Shown here: positions 54,889-64,000 of the stretch, piece by piece
Position numbering within the stretch: position 1 is the first letter of the stretch
How the letters are laid out: each line of letters opens with the position of its first letter
Source: DASSQJ01 sp963772645
GTDB taxonomy: Bacteria > Actinomycetota > Actinomycetes > Actinomycetales > Dermatophilaceae
Direction of reading: 5' to 3'
Length of the DNA: 64,000 bases
NCBI GenBank assembly: GCA_963772645.1
Contig: CAVYYD010000015.1
Location: 124,001-188,000, forward strand
Notes under the pieces: model-generated
Databases searched by the model: none
Told to the model about the DNA's origin: nothing
What the model saw: only the letters and a program-made list of their open reading frames with translations
Position numbers and translations under genes: made by a program

Positions 54889-56025
54889 TCACCGGTGGTC
54901 GGGGCGCGGGCCCGCCGCCCGCTGGCCGGCGGCGGCACCGCACTGGAGGGTGACCCCGGTGACGTACATCGGCCGGGCCCCGTTGGCCGTCGCCAGCCGC
55001 CAGTCGTCGAGGAACCGGGCGTCCGCGGCGGCGCGCAGCCGGGCCGCCACCGGGACCCGCCGGGCCAGGCCGGCCGTCCGCAGCGGTGGGCCGCCGAGCA
55101 GCGCGCTCGGCGTCGACCGGGCCGGTGGCACGGCGAAGGCCTCGCGCACGGTCCGGGCCCGCCGGCGCGCCTCCTCGACCGAGCCCAGGACGACCCGCTC
55201 GCGGGCGGACAGCCGTCCGAGCACCTGCACCCCCTGGGCGCCGACGCGGGCCCCGGCGGCGGCCCCGGCGACGAGCGACCGGCCGGCGAACGCGGTGGCG
55301 GTGCCCGCGGCCGACACGGTGAGGTGCCGCCAGCTGCCCTCGCCGTAGCCGACGAGGAGCGCCAGGTCACCGACGGCGCCGAGGCCGTCCCCGGCCACCG
55401 CCATCGGACCCAGCTCGGGGGCGACCGGCACGACGGCGCCGAGAGCGCCGAGGTCGTGGCCGGCGCGCGCGGCCCCGGTGAGCGCCCGGTAGCCCCACCC
55501 GTCGGCGAGGCCGTCGTCGACGAGGGCCCGGAGCACGGCCGAGCACCGCAGGTCGGCCGCGCGGTACTCCCTGACCGCCGCCGCGTGCCGGGCCCGGGCC
55601 CGCTGCGCGGTGCCCTCGGCCTCCCGCTGGCCGGCCCGGACGGCCAGCAGGGCCGGGTCGCCCTCGGTCGCCCCGGAGGACACCAGCGACCACGCGTGCT
55701 CCTCCAGGGCGCGGTACTCGTCCTCGGCCAGCGCCTCCTCCCGCTGGGCCGTCGCGGTGACCGCCTGTGCCTCCTCGAGCGCGGTGGCGAACGCCCGCAG
55801 CGGGCCCACGGCGCCGCGCTGGCGCCGGGCCGCGGCGTCGAGCACCGCCGGCACGGCCCCGACCCGGGCCCCGAACGAGCGCCCTGCCGGCCCGTCCCAC
55901 ACCGCCTCGTCGCGGAGCCGGACCAGCACCCCGGCCATGGCCGCGAGCCGCTCCGCGGTGGCCGCGAGCCGGTCGGCGAGCAGGCGCACCGCCGCGGGCG
56001 AACCGGACAGCGGGGGCAGGGTCAC
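54889..56025 (-). CDS. Helical protein, Esx/LXG-like N-terminus, function unknown
   Basis: A 378-residue protein that I cannot assign firmly. Residues about 1-130 are Ala/Leu/Arg-rich helices (AAVRLLADRLAATAERLAAM, LRDEAVWDGPAGRSFGARVG) with a WDGPAG turn like the WxG of WXG100 or LXG proteins secreted by type VII systems. Later parts are Ala/Gly-rich (VAGAAAGARVGAQGVQVLGR) and the C-terminus is basic, with no toxin or enzyme motif that I recognise. GTG 56025 overlaps the stop of the upstream Esx-like gene, so the two are co-translated. No ESX secretion genes are in the window. Confidence 0.7.
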   Translation of the reverse strand: MTLPPLSGSPAAVRLLADRLAATAERLAAMAGVLVRLRDEAVWDGPAGRSFGARVGAVPAVLDAAARRQRGAVGPLRAFATALEEAQAVTATAQREEALAEDEYRALEEHAWSLVSSGATEGDPALLAVRAGQREAEGTAQRARARHAAAVREYRAADLRCSAVLRALVDDGLADGWGYRALTGAARAGHDLGALGAVVPVAPELGPMAVAGDGLGAVGDLALLVGYGEGSWRHLTVSAAGTATAFAGRSLVAGAAAGARVGAQGVQVLGRLSARERVVLGSVEEARRRARTVREAFAVPPARSTPSALLGGPPLRTAGLARRVPVAARLRAAADARFLDDWRLATANGARPMYVTGVTLQCGAAAGQRAAGPRPDHR

Positions 56026-56309
56026 CGTGGCCCACCGGCGAGCGAGCGTGCCACCGCCGACTCGGTGTCGAGGTAGAGACCGCCGGCCGCGGCCGCCGCC
56101 TCGCCGAGTGCGGTGAGGTCCTCGGCGGCGCGCAGCCGGGCCAGCCGCCACCCCCCGAGCAGCTCACCGAGCGCGCCGCCGGCCCGGCCGGGGCCGAGGG
56201 CCCACAGGTCCGGGCGCGGGTCACCGACGAGGGCGAGGGAACCGGCGAGGTCGAGCAGTCCCTCGCCGAGGGCGGCGACCTCGCCGGCATCCACGCGGTA
56301 CGACGTCAT
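56022..56309 (-). CDS. Small Esx-like protein
   Basis: A 95-residue acidic helical protein (VDAGEVAALGEGLLDLAGSL, then DLWALGPGRAGGALGELLGG, then a second helix to the end). The size, the two-helix plan and the W-x-L-G-P-G turn resemble WXG100/EsxA-type chaperones or substrates, without strict identity. It overlaps the next gene by 4 nt (GTGA), which suggests a small partner for the larger protein. TAGCGT lies 6 nt before the ATG (leaderless). Function not established. Confidence 0.65.
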   Translation of the reverse strand: MTSYRVDAGEVAALGEGLLDLAGSLALVGDPRPDLWALGPGRAGGALGELLGGWRLARLRAAEDLTALGEAAAAAGGLYLDTESAVARSLAGGPR

Positions 56310-56315
56310 CCCGGC

Positions 56316-56321
56316 ACGCTA
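56316..56321 (-). promoter_or_regulatory. Candidate -10 of the Esx-like operon (leaderless)
   Basis: TAGCGT on the minus strand, 6 nt before ATG 56309. Confidence 0.4.
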
Positions 56322-56384
56322 GGCGAGCCGGCCCGCACCGGCCCGCGGTTCTCCACAGGGGCGGCGGGGGCGCGGCTCGGCCGG

Positions 56385-56765
56385 TCAGCCGCCGGCGGCC
56401 ACCAGCGGCGTCTGGGTGTAGAGGGCCAGGCGCCAGCGGTCGCCACGGCGCACGTAGGTGCTCGTCATCACCCCGGTGAAGTCCTCCCCGCCGTCGCGGT
56501 GGCCGGTGCCGGTGTAGACCAGGGCCACGGCATCGGGGCCGGCCTCGACGAACCGCTCGTCGGCGATCTCGTAGCCCGCCCACGGTGGCGCGGCGGCCAG
56601 CGAGGCGACGACGTCCTCGCGGGTCATCGTCGCGCCGTTCGCGAGCACCATGAGGGCGTCCTCGGTCATCAGGTCGCCGTAGAACGCGTCACCCGTGCCG
56701 TCGCAGAGCGAGGCCCACCCCCGGCGCTCGAGCTCGAGCAGCGAACCGGTCGTCGTGTCGTCCAT
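56385..56765 (-). CDS. DUF4440/SnoaL-like (NTF2 fold) protein
   Basis: A 126-residue protein with the NTF2-like cone fold of DUF4440: LLELERRGWASLCDGTGDAF, YGDLMTEDALMVLANG, AVALVYTGTGHRDGGEDFTG and a C-terminal strand pattern RGDRWRLALYTQTPL. Such proteins range from small enzymes to binding proteins; no catalytic residue can be named. ATG 56765 is preferred to GTG 56774 because TAGCGT lies 7 nt before it. Stands alone, 55 nt from the metY stop. Confidence 0.8.
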   Translation of the reverse strand: MDDTTTGSLLELERRGWASLCDGTGDAFYGDLMTEDALMVLANGATMTREDVVASLAAAPPWAGYEIADERFVEAGPDAVALVYTGTGHRDGGEDFTGVMTSTYVRRGDRWRLALYTQTPLVAAGG

Positions 56766-56772
56766 ACCGGTC

Positions 56773-56778
56773 ACGCTA
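56773..56778 (-). promoter_or_regulatory. Candidate -10 of the DUF4440 gene (leaderless)
   Basis: TAGCGT on the minus strand, 7 nt before ATG 56765; identical to the box of the Esx-like gene. Confidence 0.4.
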
Positions 56779-56820
56779 GCCCGGTGGGCGCCGGGGGTGG
56801 GGGCTGTGGCGCGGGGCCGC

Positions 56821-58188
<1,368 letters not shown>

Positions 58189-58267
58189 TGGCGTCGCTCC
58201 TGTGGTCGGGTGCGCCGGCGTCGATGCCGTGCGCACGTCGGTGCGTGTGCTCGGCGGGGTGACCGGG

Positions 58268-58386
58268 GGGTCTCCCGCGCTTGCGGGCGGCAGGTGCCGC
58301 TCCGCCAGGTCCTCACCCGGGGCACCCCACCGCGGAAGGAGGGTTGCCGGCCAGCGAGCCGGGGCTTGGCGCTGGCACTCATGACC
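58268..58386 (-). promoter_or_regulatory. SAM-IV-type riboswitch upstream of metY
   Basis: On the minus strand GGTCATGAGTGCCAGCG, CAAGCCCCGGCTCG, GCTGGCCGGCAACCCTCC and GGGGTGCCCCGGGTGAGGACC, followed by a hairpin rich in G/C (CCGCCCGCAAGCGCGGG region). Same order and pairing as the metX copy. TACCGT (58394-58399) is placed to start the RNA at its 5' edge. SAM should lower metY expression. Edges approximate. Confidence 0.88.
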
Positions 58387-58393
58387 TCCGTCC

Positions 58394-58399
58394 ACGGTA
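58394..58399 (-). promoter_or_regulatory. Candidate -10 of the metY riboswitch transcript
   Basis: TACCGT on the minus strand, about 8 nt before the first conserved riboswitch base. Confidence 0.4.
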
Positions 58400-58491
58400 G
58401 CCGCGCAGCGGTCCGCTGCCAGCGGTCCGTCTCATCCTTCGGGCGTACCCCTCCCCGTGTAGGGGCGGTTCCGCGGGGGCAGGATGGGGGC

Positions 58492-59541
<1,050 letters not shown>

Positions 59542-59555
59542 CCGGATGCCGGACA

Positions 59556-59571
59556 CCCCGGACTACCGGGG
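59556..59571 (+). terminator. Possible terminator after the aldo/keto reductase gene
   Basis: CCCCGG-acta-CCGGGG, a 6-bp GC stem 14 nt after the stop. Another imperfect GC stem (59591-59622) follows before the next gene. Confidence 0.45.
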
Positions 59572-59640
59572 CCGGCGCCCGGGTTGACCCGGTGCGGGCC
59601 CGGACCACACCGGCCCGGCACCGACCGACGAGGAGAGACC

Positions 59641-60087
59641 GTGACCCACACCGACAGCGACTACGTCCCGAGCCCGAGCACCTGGGTGCGCGAGCAGGTC
59701 GAGACCATCGAGGCCACTGGTGACACCCGCTCGGTCCAGGTCCTCGACCGGCCGGTCGTCCTCATGTCCATGCGCGGGCGCCGCTCCGGCGCGACCCGCA
59801 AGGTGCCGGTGATGCGGGTCGAGCACGACGGCGTCTACGCGGCGGTCGCGAGCAAGGGCGGCGCGCCCGAGCACCCCCAGTGGTACGCCAACCTCCTCGC
59901 CCACCCGGCGATCACCCTCCAGGACGGCACCGAGAGCTGGCCGGCGGTGGCCCGCGAGGTGCACGGCGAGGAGCGCGAGCAGTGGTGGCAGCGGTGCGTC
60001 GCCGCCTACCCGCCCTACGCGGAGTACCAGACGAAGACCGACCGCCTCATCCCGGTGCTCGTCCTCGAGCCGGCCACCGCCGGCTGA
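59641..60087 (+). CDS. Nitroreductase/deazaflavin-dependent (DDN-like) family protein
   Basis: A 148-residue protein of the F420/flavin split-barrel family that includes Ddn. Typical segments are STWVREQVETIEATGDTR, LMSMRGRRSGATRKVPVMRV and PQWYANLLAHPAITLQDG, ending with the conserved AAYPPYAEYQTKTDRLIPVL. Cofactor F420 use is known for several members; substrates are unknown. GTG 59641 is preceded by GAGGAG. Convergent with the membrane-protein pair and joined by a palindrome over both stop codons. Confidence 0.88.
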   Translation: MTHTDSDYVPSPSTWVREQVETIEATGDTRSVQVLDRPVVLMSMRGRRSGATRKVPVMRVEHDGVYAAVASKGGAPEHPQWYANLLAHPAITLQDGTESWPAVAREVHGEEREQWWQRCVAAYPPYAEYQTKTDRLIPVLVLEPATAG

Positions 60088-60100
60088 CCGGCCCGGTCAG
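60084..60100. terminator. Bidirectional terminator spanning two stop codons
   Basis: CTGACCG-gcc-CGGTCAG, a perfect 7-bp stem. The plus-strand stop TGA (60085-60087) is in one arm and the minus-strand stop (60097-60099) in the other. Confidence 0.55.
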
Positions 60101-60537
60101 GGCGCGGTCCGGGCGTCGCCCGGCTCGTCCTCGTCCGCGGCGCGGTCGACCCGCCGGAACCACCACAGGCCGAGCACCGGCAGGACGAGCGGGACGTAGC
60201 CGTAGCCGGACCCGAAGTGCGACCAGACGGTCTTGTCCGGGAAGGCCTCCGGGACGAGGTAGGACGCCGCGCCGACGACGAGCACCCCGACGAGCTCGAT
60301 GCTGCACGCGACGACCCCGACCCGCACCCACCCGCCGCCGCGGGCCAGGCACCAGGTGGCGACGAGGTAGACGACGGCGGCCACGGCCGAGAGCACGTAG
60401 GCGAGCGGGGCACGGGAGAAGTACTCGAGGATCTGCAGCACCGAGCGCCCGGTGGCGGCCAGCGCCAGCACGGCGTAGACGACGACGAGCACCACGCCGG
60501 GGCCGCCGAGCGCCCTCCGCCGGGTGTCCTCAGGCAT
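60097..60537 (-). CDS. Hypothetical membrane protein, four helices
   Basis: A 146-residue protein with about four hydrophobic segments (VVLVVVYAVLALAATGR, YVLSAVAAVVYLVATWCLA, VGVVACSIELVGVLVVGAAS, YVPLVLPVLGLWW). PDKTVWSHFGSGYGYVPL is a conserved-looking loop that I have seen in actinobacterial proteins of this kind, but I cannot name a function. Its start overlaps the upstream membrane gene by 8 nt, so the two form an operon and may be partners. Confidence 0.75.
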   Translation of the reverse strand: MPEDTRRRALGGPGVVLVVVYAVLALAATGRSVLQILEYFSRAPLAYVLSAVAAVVYLVATWCLARGGGWVRVGVVACSIELVGVLVVGAASYLVPEAFPDKTVWSHFGSGYGYVPLVLPVLGLWWFRRVDRAADEDEPGDARTAP

Positions 60538-60892
60538 TCGTCGTCCAGATCTGCAGCAGGCGCGCGCTCATGACGGCGACCGCGAAGGCACCGACGGCGA
60601 GCGAGCCCATCGCCCACCGGGACTTCTCCTTGATGGCGAGCAGGGCGGTCCCGATCGGGATGAGCGGCAGCGTCACGAGGTACGCCACGTAGGTGGCCTG
60701 CTCGGCCCCGTCGGCGATCCGGCCCACCCCGAAGAGGCCGAGGACGGCCTGGGCGACGAGGCCCAGCTCGATGAGCGCCGAGGCGACCACGACGAGGTCG
60801 TCGATGAGCCGGTCCCGGACGGCGTAGTACGCCGCCGCCAGGGCGAGGACCGTCGCGAGCGCCACGACCGCGTACGTCAGGGGGGCGAACAC
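60530..60892 (-). CDS. Hypothetical membrane protein, four helices
   Basis: A 120-residue protein with four hydrophobic segments (YAVVALATVLALAAAYYAV, LIELGLVAQAVLGLFGV, AYLVTLPLIPIGTALLAI, LAVGAFAVAVMSARLLQIW). No known motif. GTG 60892 follows TAGGGT by 6 nt, so it is probably leaderless. Leads the operon with the overlapping 146-residue membrane protein. Confidence 0.75.
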   Translation of the reverse strand: MFAPLTYAVVALATVLALAAAYYAVRDRLIDDLVVVASALIELGLVAQAVLGLFGVGRIADGAEQATYVAYLVTLPLIPIGTALLAIKEKSRWAMGSLAVGAFAVAVMSARLLQIWTTNA

Positions 60893-60898
60893 GCGCCC

Positions 60899-60904
60899 AC
60901 CCTA
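60899..60904 (-). promoter_or_regulatory. Candidate -10 of the small membrane-protein operon (leaderless)
   Basis: TAGGGT on the minus strand, 6 nt before GTG 60892. Confidence 0.45.
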
Positions 60905-60990
60905 GACCTCGGACCTCGCCCGCCTGGGCGCCCCCCGGCGCGCCCCACCGGTGCACCGGGCGCCGGGTCGGCGGTGCCAGAATCGGGGGT

Positions 60991-61890
60991 ATGACGACAG
61001 CCCGGCTCGGTGAGGTGGAGATCGCCTACGAGGTGGACGGACCGGACGACGGCGTCCCCATGCTGCTCCTCATGGGGCTCGGGACCCAGCTCGTCGGCTG
61101 GCCACCCGAGGTCGTCCGTGGGCTGGCCGACGAGGGCTTCCGGGTCGTCCGGATGGACAACCGCGACATCGGCCTGTCCACCCGCACGGAGGGACCACCG
61201 CCCACCCGCGGCACGGTCATCAAGGCCTTCGTGCACCGCCGCTACGCCCGGGCCGACTACGTCCTGGCCGACATGGCCAGCGACGCGGCAGCCCTGCTCG
61301 ACCACCTCGGGATCGACGCGGCCCACGTCGTCGGGGTCTCGATGGGCGGGATGATCGCCCAGCAGCTCACCATCGACCACCCGGACCGGGTGCTCAGCCT
61401 GGCGTCGATCATGTCGAACACGGGCAACCGACGGCAGGGGTCGGTCTCGCTGCGCCTCCTGCCGACGATGGCGGTCTCGATGACGACCCCCCGCCCCACC
61501 GACGAGGAGGAGGCGGTGCGCCTCGGCGTCGAGGGGTTCCGGCTCATCGCCGGCCCGCACTTCGACACCCACGAGGTCACCGGGATGGTCCGCGAGGCGG
61601 TGCACCGCAGCGTCAACCCGCTGGGCGCGGTCCGCCAGCTGCTCGCCATCCTCGCCAGCCCGGACCGCACTCCCGGCCTGCGGGGGGTCCGCGTCCCGAC
61701 CCTCGTCGTCCACGGGCTGCGCGACCCCCTCGTCGTGCCCAGCGGCGGCATCGCCACCGCCGAGGCGGTCCCCGGCTCGCGGTTGCTCATGTTCCCCGAC
61801 ATGGGCCACGACCTGCCGGGGCCACGGCGCGCCGAGATCGTCGAGGCGATCGCGCGGAACGCTCGGCGGGCGGCGTCCGTCCCTGCCTGA
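60991..61890 (+). CDS. Alpha/beta hydrolase
   Basis: A 299-residue hydrolase of the alpha/beta fold, similar in layout to methylesterases and haloperoxidase-like enzymes. PMLLLMGLGTQLVGWPPE forms the oxyanion loop, VVGVSMGGMIAQ the nucleophile elbow (Ser), VVHGLRDPLVVPSGG holds the acid Asp and FPDMGHDLPGPR the catalytic His. Substrate unknown. ATG 60991 fits the family start. Convergent with rocD, 10 nt apart, with a shared stem-loop. Confidence 0.9.
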   Translation: MTTARLGEVEIAYEVDGPDDGVPMLLLMGLGTQLVGWPPEVVRGLADEGFRVVRMDNRDIGLSTRTEGPPPTRGTVIKAFVHRRYARADYVLADMASDAAALLDHLGIDAAHVVGVSMGGMIAQQLTIDHPDRVLSLASIMSNTGNRRQGSVSLRLLPTMAVSMTTPRPTDEEEAVRLGVEGFRLIAGPHFDTHEVTGMVREAVHRSVNPLGAVRQLLAILASPDRTPGLRGVRVPTLVVHGLRDPLVVPSGGIATAEAVPGSRLLMFPDMGHDLPGPRRAEIVEAIARNARRAASVPA

Positions 61891-61906
61891 CGCCGCCGCG
61901 TCAGGC
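61885..61906. terminator. Bidirectional terminator spanning two stop codons
   Basis: GCCTGACGC-cgcc-GCGTCAGGC, a perfect 9-bp stem with a 4-nt loop. The hydrolase TGA (61888-61890) and the rocD stop (61901-61903) sit in opposite arms. Confidence 0.65.
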
Positions 61907-63118
61907 CAGGACCGCGGCGACCGCGTCGGTGAGCATCCCCACCTCGTCCGCGGTGACGACGAGGGGCGGGGCGAGGCGGATCGTCGAGCCGTGGGTGTCC
62001 TTGGCGAGGATCCCGTGCGCCATCAGCCGCTCGCAGGCCTCCCGGCCGCTCGGGCCGCCGGGCTCGATGTCCAGGCCGGCCCAGAGGCCGCGGACCCGTA
62101 GCGCGGCGAGCCCGTGGCCGAGCAGGGGGGTGAGCCGTTCCTCGAGGATCGCGCCGAGCTCGGCCGCGCGGCGCTGGAAGGTGCCCTCCTCGAGCATCGC
62201 GACGACCTCGTGGCCGATCGCGGCGGCCATCGGGTTGCCGCCGAAGGTCGAGCCGTGCGAGCCGGGGGTGACGACCTCGAGGACGGCGCGGTCGGCGGCG
62301 ATGGCGGACACCGGGTAGAGGCCGCCACCGAGGGCCTTGCCGAGGACGTAGATGTCCGGGACGACGTCCTCGTGCTCGCAGGCGAAGGTCCGGCCGGTGC
62401 GCGCCAGGCCCGACTGGATCTCGTCGGCGACCATGAGGGCGCCGGCCTCGTCGCAGATGGCGCGGACCTCGCGCAGGTACCCCGCGGGCGGGATGACGAC
62501 CCCGCCCTCGCCCTGTACCGGCTCGAGGAGCACCGCGACGGTCGTGTCGTCGACGGCGGCCCGCAGCGCATCGACGTCGCCGTAGGTGACGGTGCGGAAG
62601 CCGGGGGTGAACGGGCCGTAGTCCTCCCGGGCCACCTTGTCGTCGGAGAAGCTGATGATGGTCGTGGTGCGACCGTGGAAGTTGCCCTCCATGACGACGA
62701 TCGTCGCGGTGTCCTCGGGCACGCCCTTGACCCGGTAGCCCCACTTGCGGGCCACCTTGATCGCGGTCTCGACAGCCTCGGCCCCGGTGTTCATCGGCAG
62801 GATGAGCTCCTTGGCGGTGAGCCGGGCCAGCGCCTCGACGAACGGCCCGAGCTGGTCGTTGAGGAACGCCCGGCTGGTGAGCGTGAGCCGGCCCAGCTGG
62901 TCCCTGGCCCGGGCGACGAGCCGGGGGTGGGCGTGCCCGAAGTTCAGCGCCGAGTAGCCGGCGAGGCAGTCGAGGTACCGGCGCCCCTCGACGTCGGTGA
63001 CCCAGGCGCCCTCGCCGTGGCTGAGGACCACCGGCAGCGGGTGGTAGTTGCGGGCGGCGTAGCGCTCGATCAGGGCGATGTGGGCGCCGGTGTCGAGACC
63101 GCGGTCGTGCGACGTCAT
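61901..63118 (-). CDS. rocD: Ornithine aminotransferase
   Basis: PLP-dependent class III aminotransferase, 405 residues, that converts ornithine and 2-oxoglutarate to glutamate-5-semialdehyde and glutamate in arginine/ornithine breakdown. ERYAARNYHPLPVVLSHGEG and YLDCLAGYSALNFGHAHPR are typical of RocD, MNTGAEAVETAIKVARKWGY and EGNFHGRTTTIISFS follow, and Lys261 in YVLGKALGGGLYP binds PLP. The match over the N-terminus (ARNYHPLPV) separates RocD from acetylornithine aminotransferase. Monocistronic as far as can be seen. Confidence 0.95.
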   Translation of the reverse strand: MTSHDRGLDTGAHIALIERYAARNYHPLPVVLSHGEGAWVTDVEGRRYLDCLAGYSALNFGHAHPRLVARARDQLGRLTLTSRAFLNDQLGPFVEALARLTAKELILPMNTGAEAVETAIKVARKWGYRVKGVPEDTATIVVMEGNFHGRTTTIISFSDDKVAREDYGPFTPGFRTVTYGDVDALRAAVDDTTVAVLLEPVQGEGGVVIPPAGYLREVRAICDEAGALMVADEIQSGLARTGRTFACEHEDVVPDIYVLGKALGGGLYPVSAIAADRAVLEVVTPGSHGSTFGGNPMAAAIGHEVVAMLEEGTFQRRAAELGAILEERLTPLLGHGLAALRVRGLWAGLDIEPGGPSGREACERLMAHGILAKDTHGSTIRLAPPLVVTADEVGMLTDAVAAVLA

Positions 63119-63220
63119 CGTCGTTCTCCCTTCCGCTCGCGATGCTAGCGACGGGCGGGGCCGGCTCCGCCGGTGGGGAGGCCGTGTCGCGCCACGGCGC
63201 GCCCCGCGCGGTGAGGCCGC

Positions 63221-64000
63221 TCAGCCGTACCAGAGGTCGCCGATGCGCTCGGCCAGCCGCTGGCCGTGCTCGCGGGCGGTGTCGAACGTGCTGCCGCCGC
63301 GGCTCGTGTCGAGCGGGTTCGCACCCATCGCCCAGAGGTCCCGGGCATCCGGGACGACGAGGTGGGTGCGGCTGCGCGGCCGGAGCCCGCGCAGCTGTAC
63401 CCGCGGGAGGTCCTTGACGTTGGGGGCCACGGGGTAGGGCGCGAGGACGAGCACCCGGCGGTGACCCTCGGCGAGGTCCGCGTTGGCGATCGTGCGCAGG
63501 CCGCCGTCGACGTACCGGCGGCCGCCGACCTCCACCGCGGGGAAGACGCCCGGCACCGCGCAGCTGGCCGCGACGGCCCGCTCCAGCGGCACCCCGCTCG
63601 TGCGGTCGAAGACCACCGAGGTGCCGGAGACCGCGTCGACCGCGGTGACCCACAGACGACCCTCCGGCCAGGGCTTGCCCGCCAGGCCGAGGCCGATGGT
63701 GTCCAGCCAGTCCTGCTCGGTGGTCGTCCGGGCGGCGAGCGCGGCGCGGCCGATGACGGCCCGCCCGTGCCGGGGGTCGAGGGCGAGCTGGGCCCGGACG
63801 TACCGGCCGGCGTCGGCCGCGCCCAGCCGCCCGTAGTCCGCGAGCGGCACGCCGTCGCGGATGCGGCGGAAGGCGTTCCCCTCGTCGGTCCCGAGCCGCA
63901 GGTGCGCGGCCACCATCGAGCCGGCCGAGGTGCCGATCATCGTGTCGGCGTCACGCACGTCGACCCCGCCGTCGCGCAGGCCGATGATGACACCGGCCTC
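63221..64000 (-). CDS. Patatin-like phospholipase, 5'-truncated by window edge
   Basis: The last 259 codons of a patatin-family lipase/phospholipase. The frame stays open to base 64000, where GVIIGLRDGGVDVRDADTMI precedes the nucleophile elbow IGTSAGSM (Ser); the oxyanion Gly-rich loop lies outside. The Asp of the Ser-Asp dyad is in RRYVDGGLRT. Patatin proteins release fatty acids from lipids. The in-frame GTG at 63958 is internal, not the start. Downstream of it are the rocD promoter region and a weak 6-bp hairpin (63181-63198). Confidence 0.88.
   Translation of the reverse strand, partial: EAGVIIGLRDGGVDVRDADTMIGTSAGSMVAAHLRLGTDEGNAFRRIRDGVPLADYGRLGAADAGRYVRAQLALDPRHGRAVIGRAALAARTTTEQDWLDTIGLGLAGKPWPEGRLWVTAVDAVSGTSVVFDRTSGVPLERAVAASCAVPGVFPAVEVGGRRYVDGGLRTIANADLAEGHRRVLVLAPYPVAPNVKDLPRVQLRGLRPRSRTHLVVPDARDLWAMGANPLDTSRGGSTFDTAREHGQRLAERIGDLWYG

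Noticed and set aside
58189..58395. In-frame N-terminal extension of metY
   Set aside because: The DNA is the SAM riboswitch; MetY homologues begin at the ATG at 58188, which has AGGAG upstream.

Overview
The window is 64 kb of chromosomal DNA from a high-GC Gram-positive bacterium, almost certainly an actinobacterium of the Micrococcales (an Intrasporangiaceae-like genome is my best guess from gene order and protein style; this is inference). Supporting signs are an mraZ-to-divIVA division and cell-wall cluster with Wag31/SepF/YggT, a HrdB-type principal sigma factor with a Lys/Ala-rich N-terminus, adenylylatable GlnA, two actinobacterial SAM-IV-type riboswitches, frequent GTG starts with NTGA start/stop overlaps, and many genes with a TANNNT box only 6-8 nt before the start codon (leaderless transcription). 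There is no rRNA, tRNA, CRISPR array, transposase, integrase or phage gene that I can support.

Layout. 1-7.2 kb: 3' end of glnA, a thioesterase, an Hsp20 gene under a HspR/HAIR-like operator, a class II aldolase, a SatD/DUF3307 pair, a frameshifted mtnA and a tandem universal stress protein. 7.2-17.3 kb (all minus): oligopeptidase B, a secreted 5'-nucleotidase, dnaE, a RluD-type pseudouridine synthase, lspA and a TraR/DksA protein with a histone-H1-like repeat tail. 17.4-37.1 kb (all minus): the dcw cluster. Read in transcription order it is mraZ, rsmH, ftsL, ftsI, murE, murF, mraY, murD, ftsW, murG, murC, ftsQ, ftsZ, then a strong terminator, pgeF, yggS, sepF, yggT, divIVA and a second terminator. 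Most neighbours from rsmH to ftsQ overlap by 4 nt and are probably translationally coupled. 37.6-42.2 kb (plus): moxR, DUF58 and a TgpA-like transglutaminase. 42.2-50.0 kb: sigA, a small universal stress protein, metX behind a SAM riboswitch, DUF4192, YkvA, EcsC and a DNA polymerase I-like gene. 50.0-64 kb: PAC2, hrpA, an Esx-like small protein with a larger helical partner, a DUF4440 protein, metY behind a second SAM riboswitch, an aldo/keto reductase, a deazaflavin-dependent reductase-like protein, two small membrane proteins, an alpha/beta hydrolase, rocD and a truncated patatin.

How they work together. The dcw block makes peptidoglycan precursors (MurC-F, MraY, MurG), polymerises septal wall (FtsW/FtsI with FtsL/FtsQ), forms the Z ring (FtsZ, SepF) and directs polar growth (DivIVA). 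metX and metY form the acetylhomoserine/direct-sulfhydrylation route to homocysteine and are both SAM-repressed by riboswitch; mtnA and the nearby class II aldolase-family protein may recycle methylthio- or 5-deoxy-ribose phosphates left by SAM use.

Data quality. mtnA, sigA, the small universal stress protein, metX and DUF4192 all carry apparent frameshifts (seven in total, six of them within 43.2-46.1 kb). Because sigA is essential and reading resumes cleanly in the next frame each time, I read these as probable sequence or assembly errors, not true decay.
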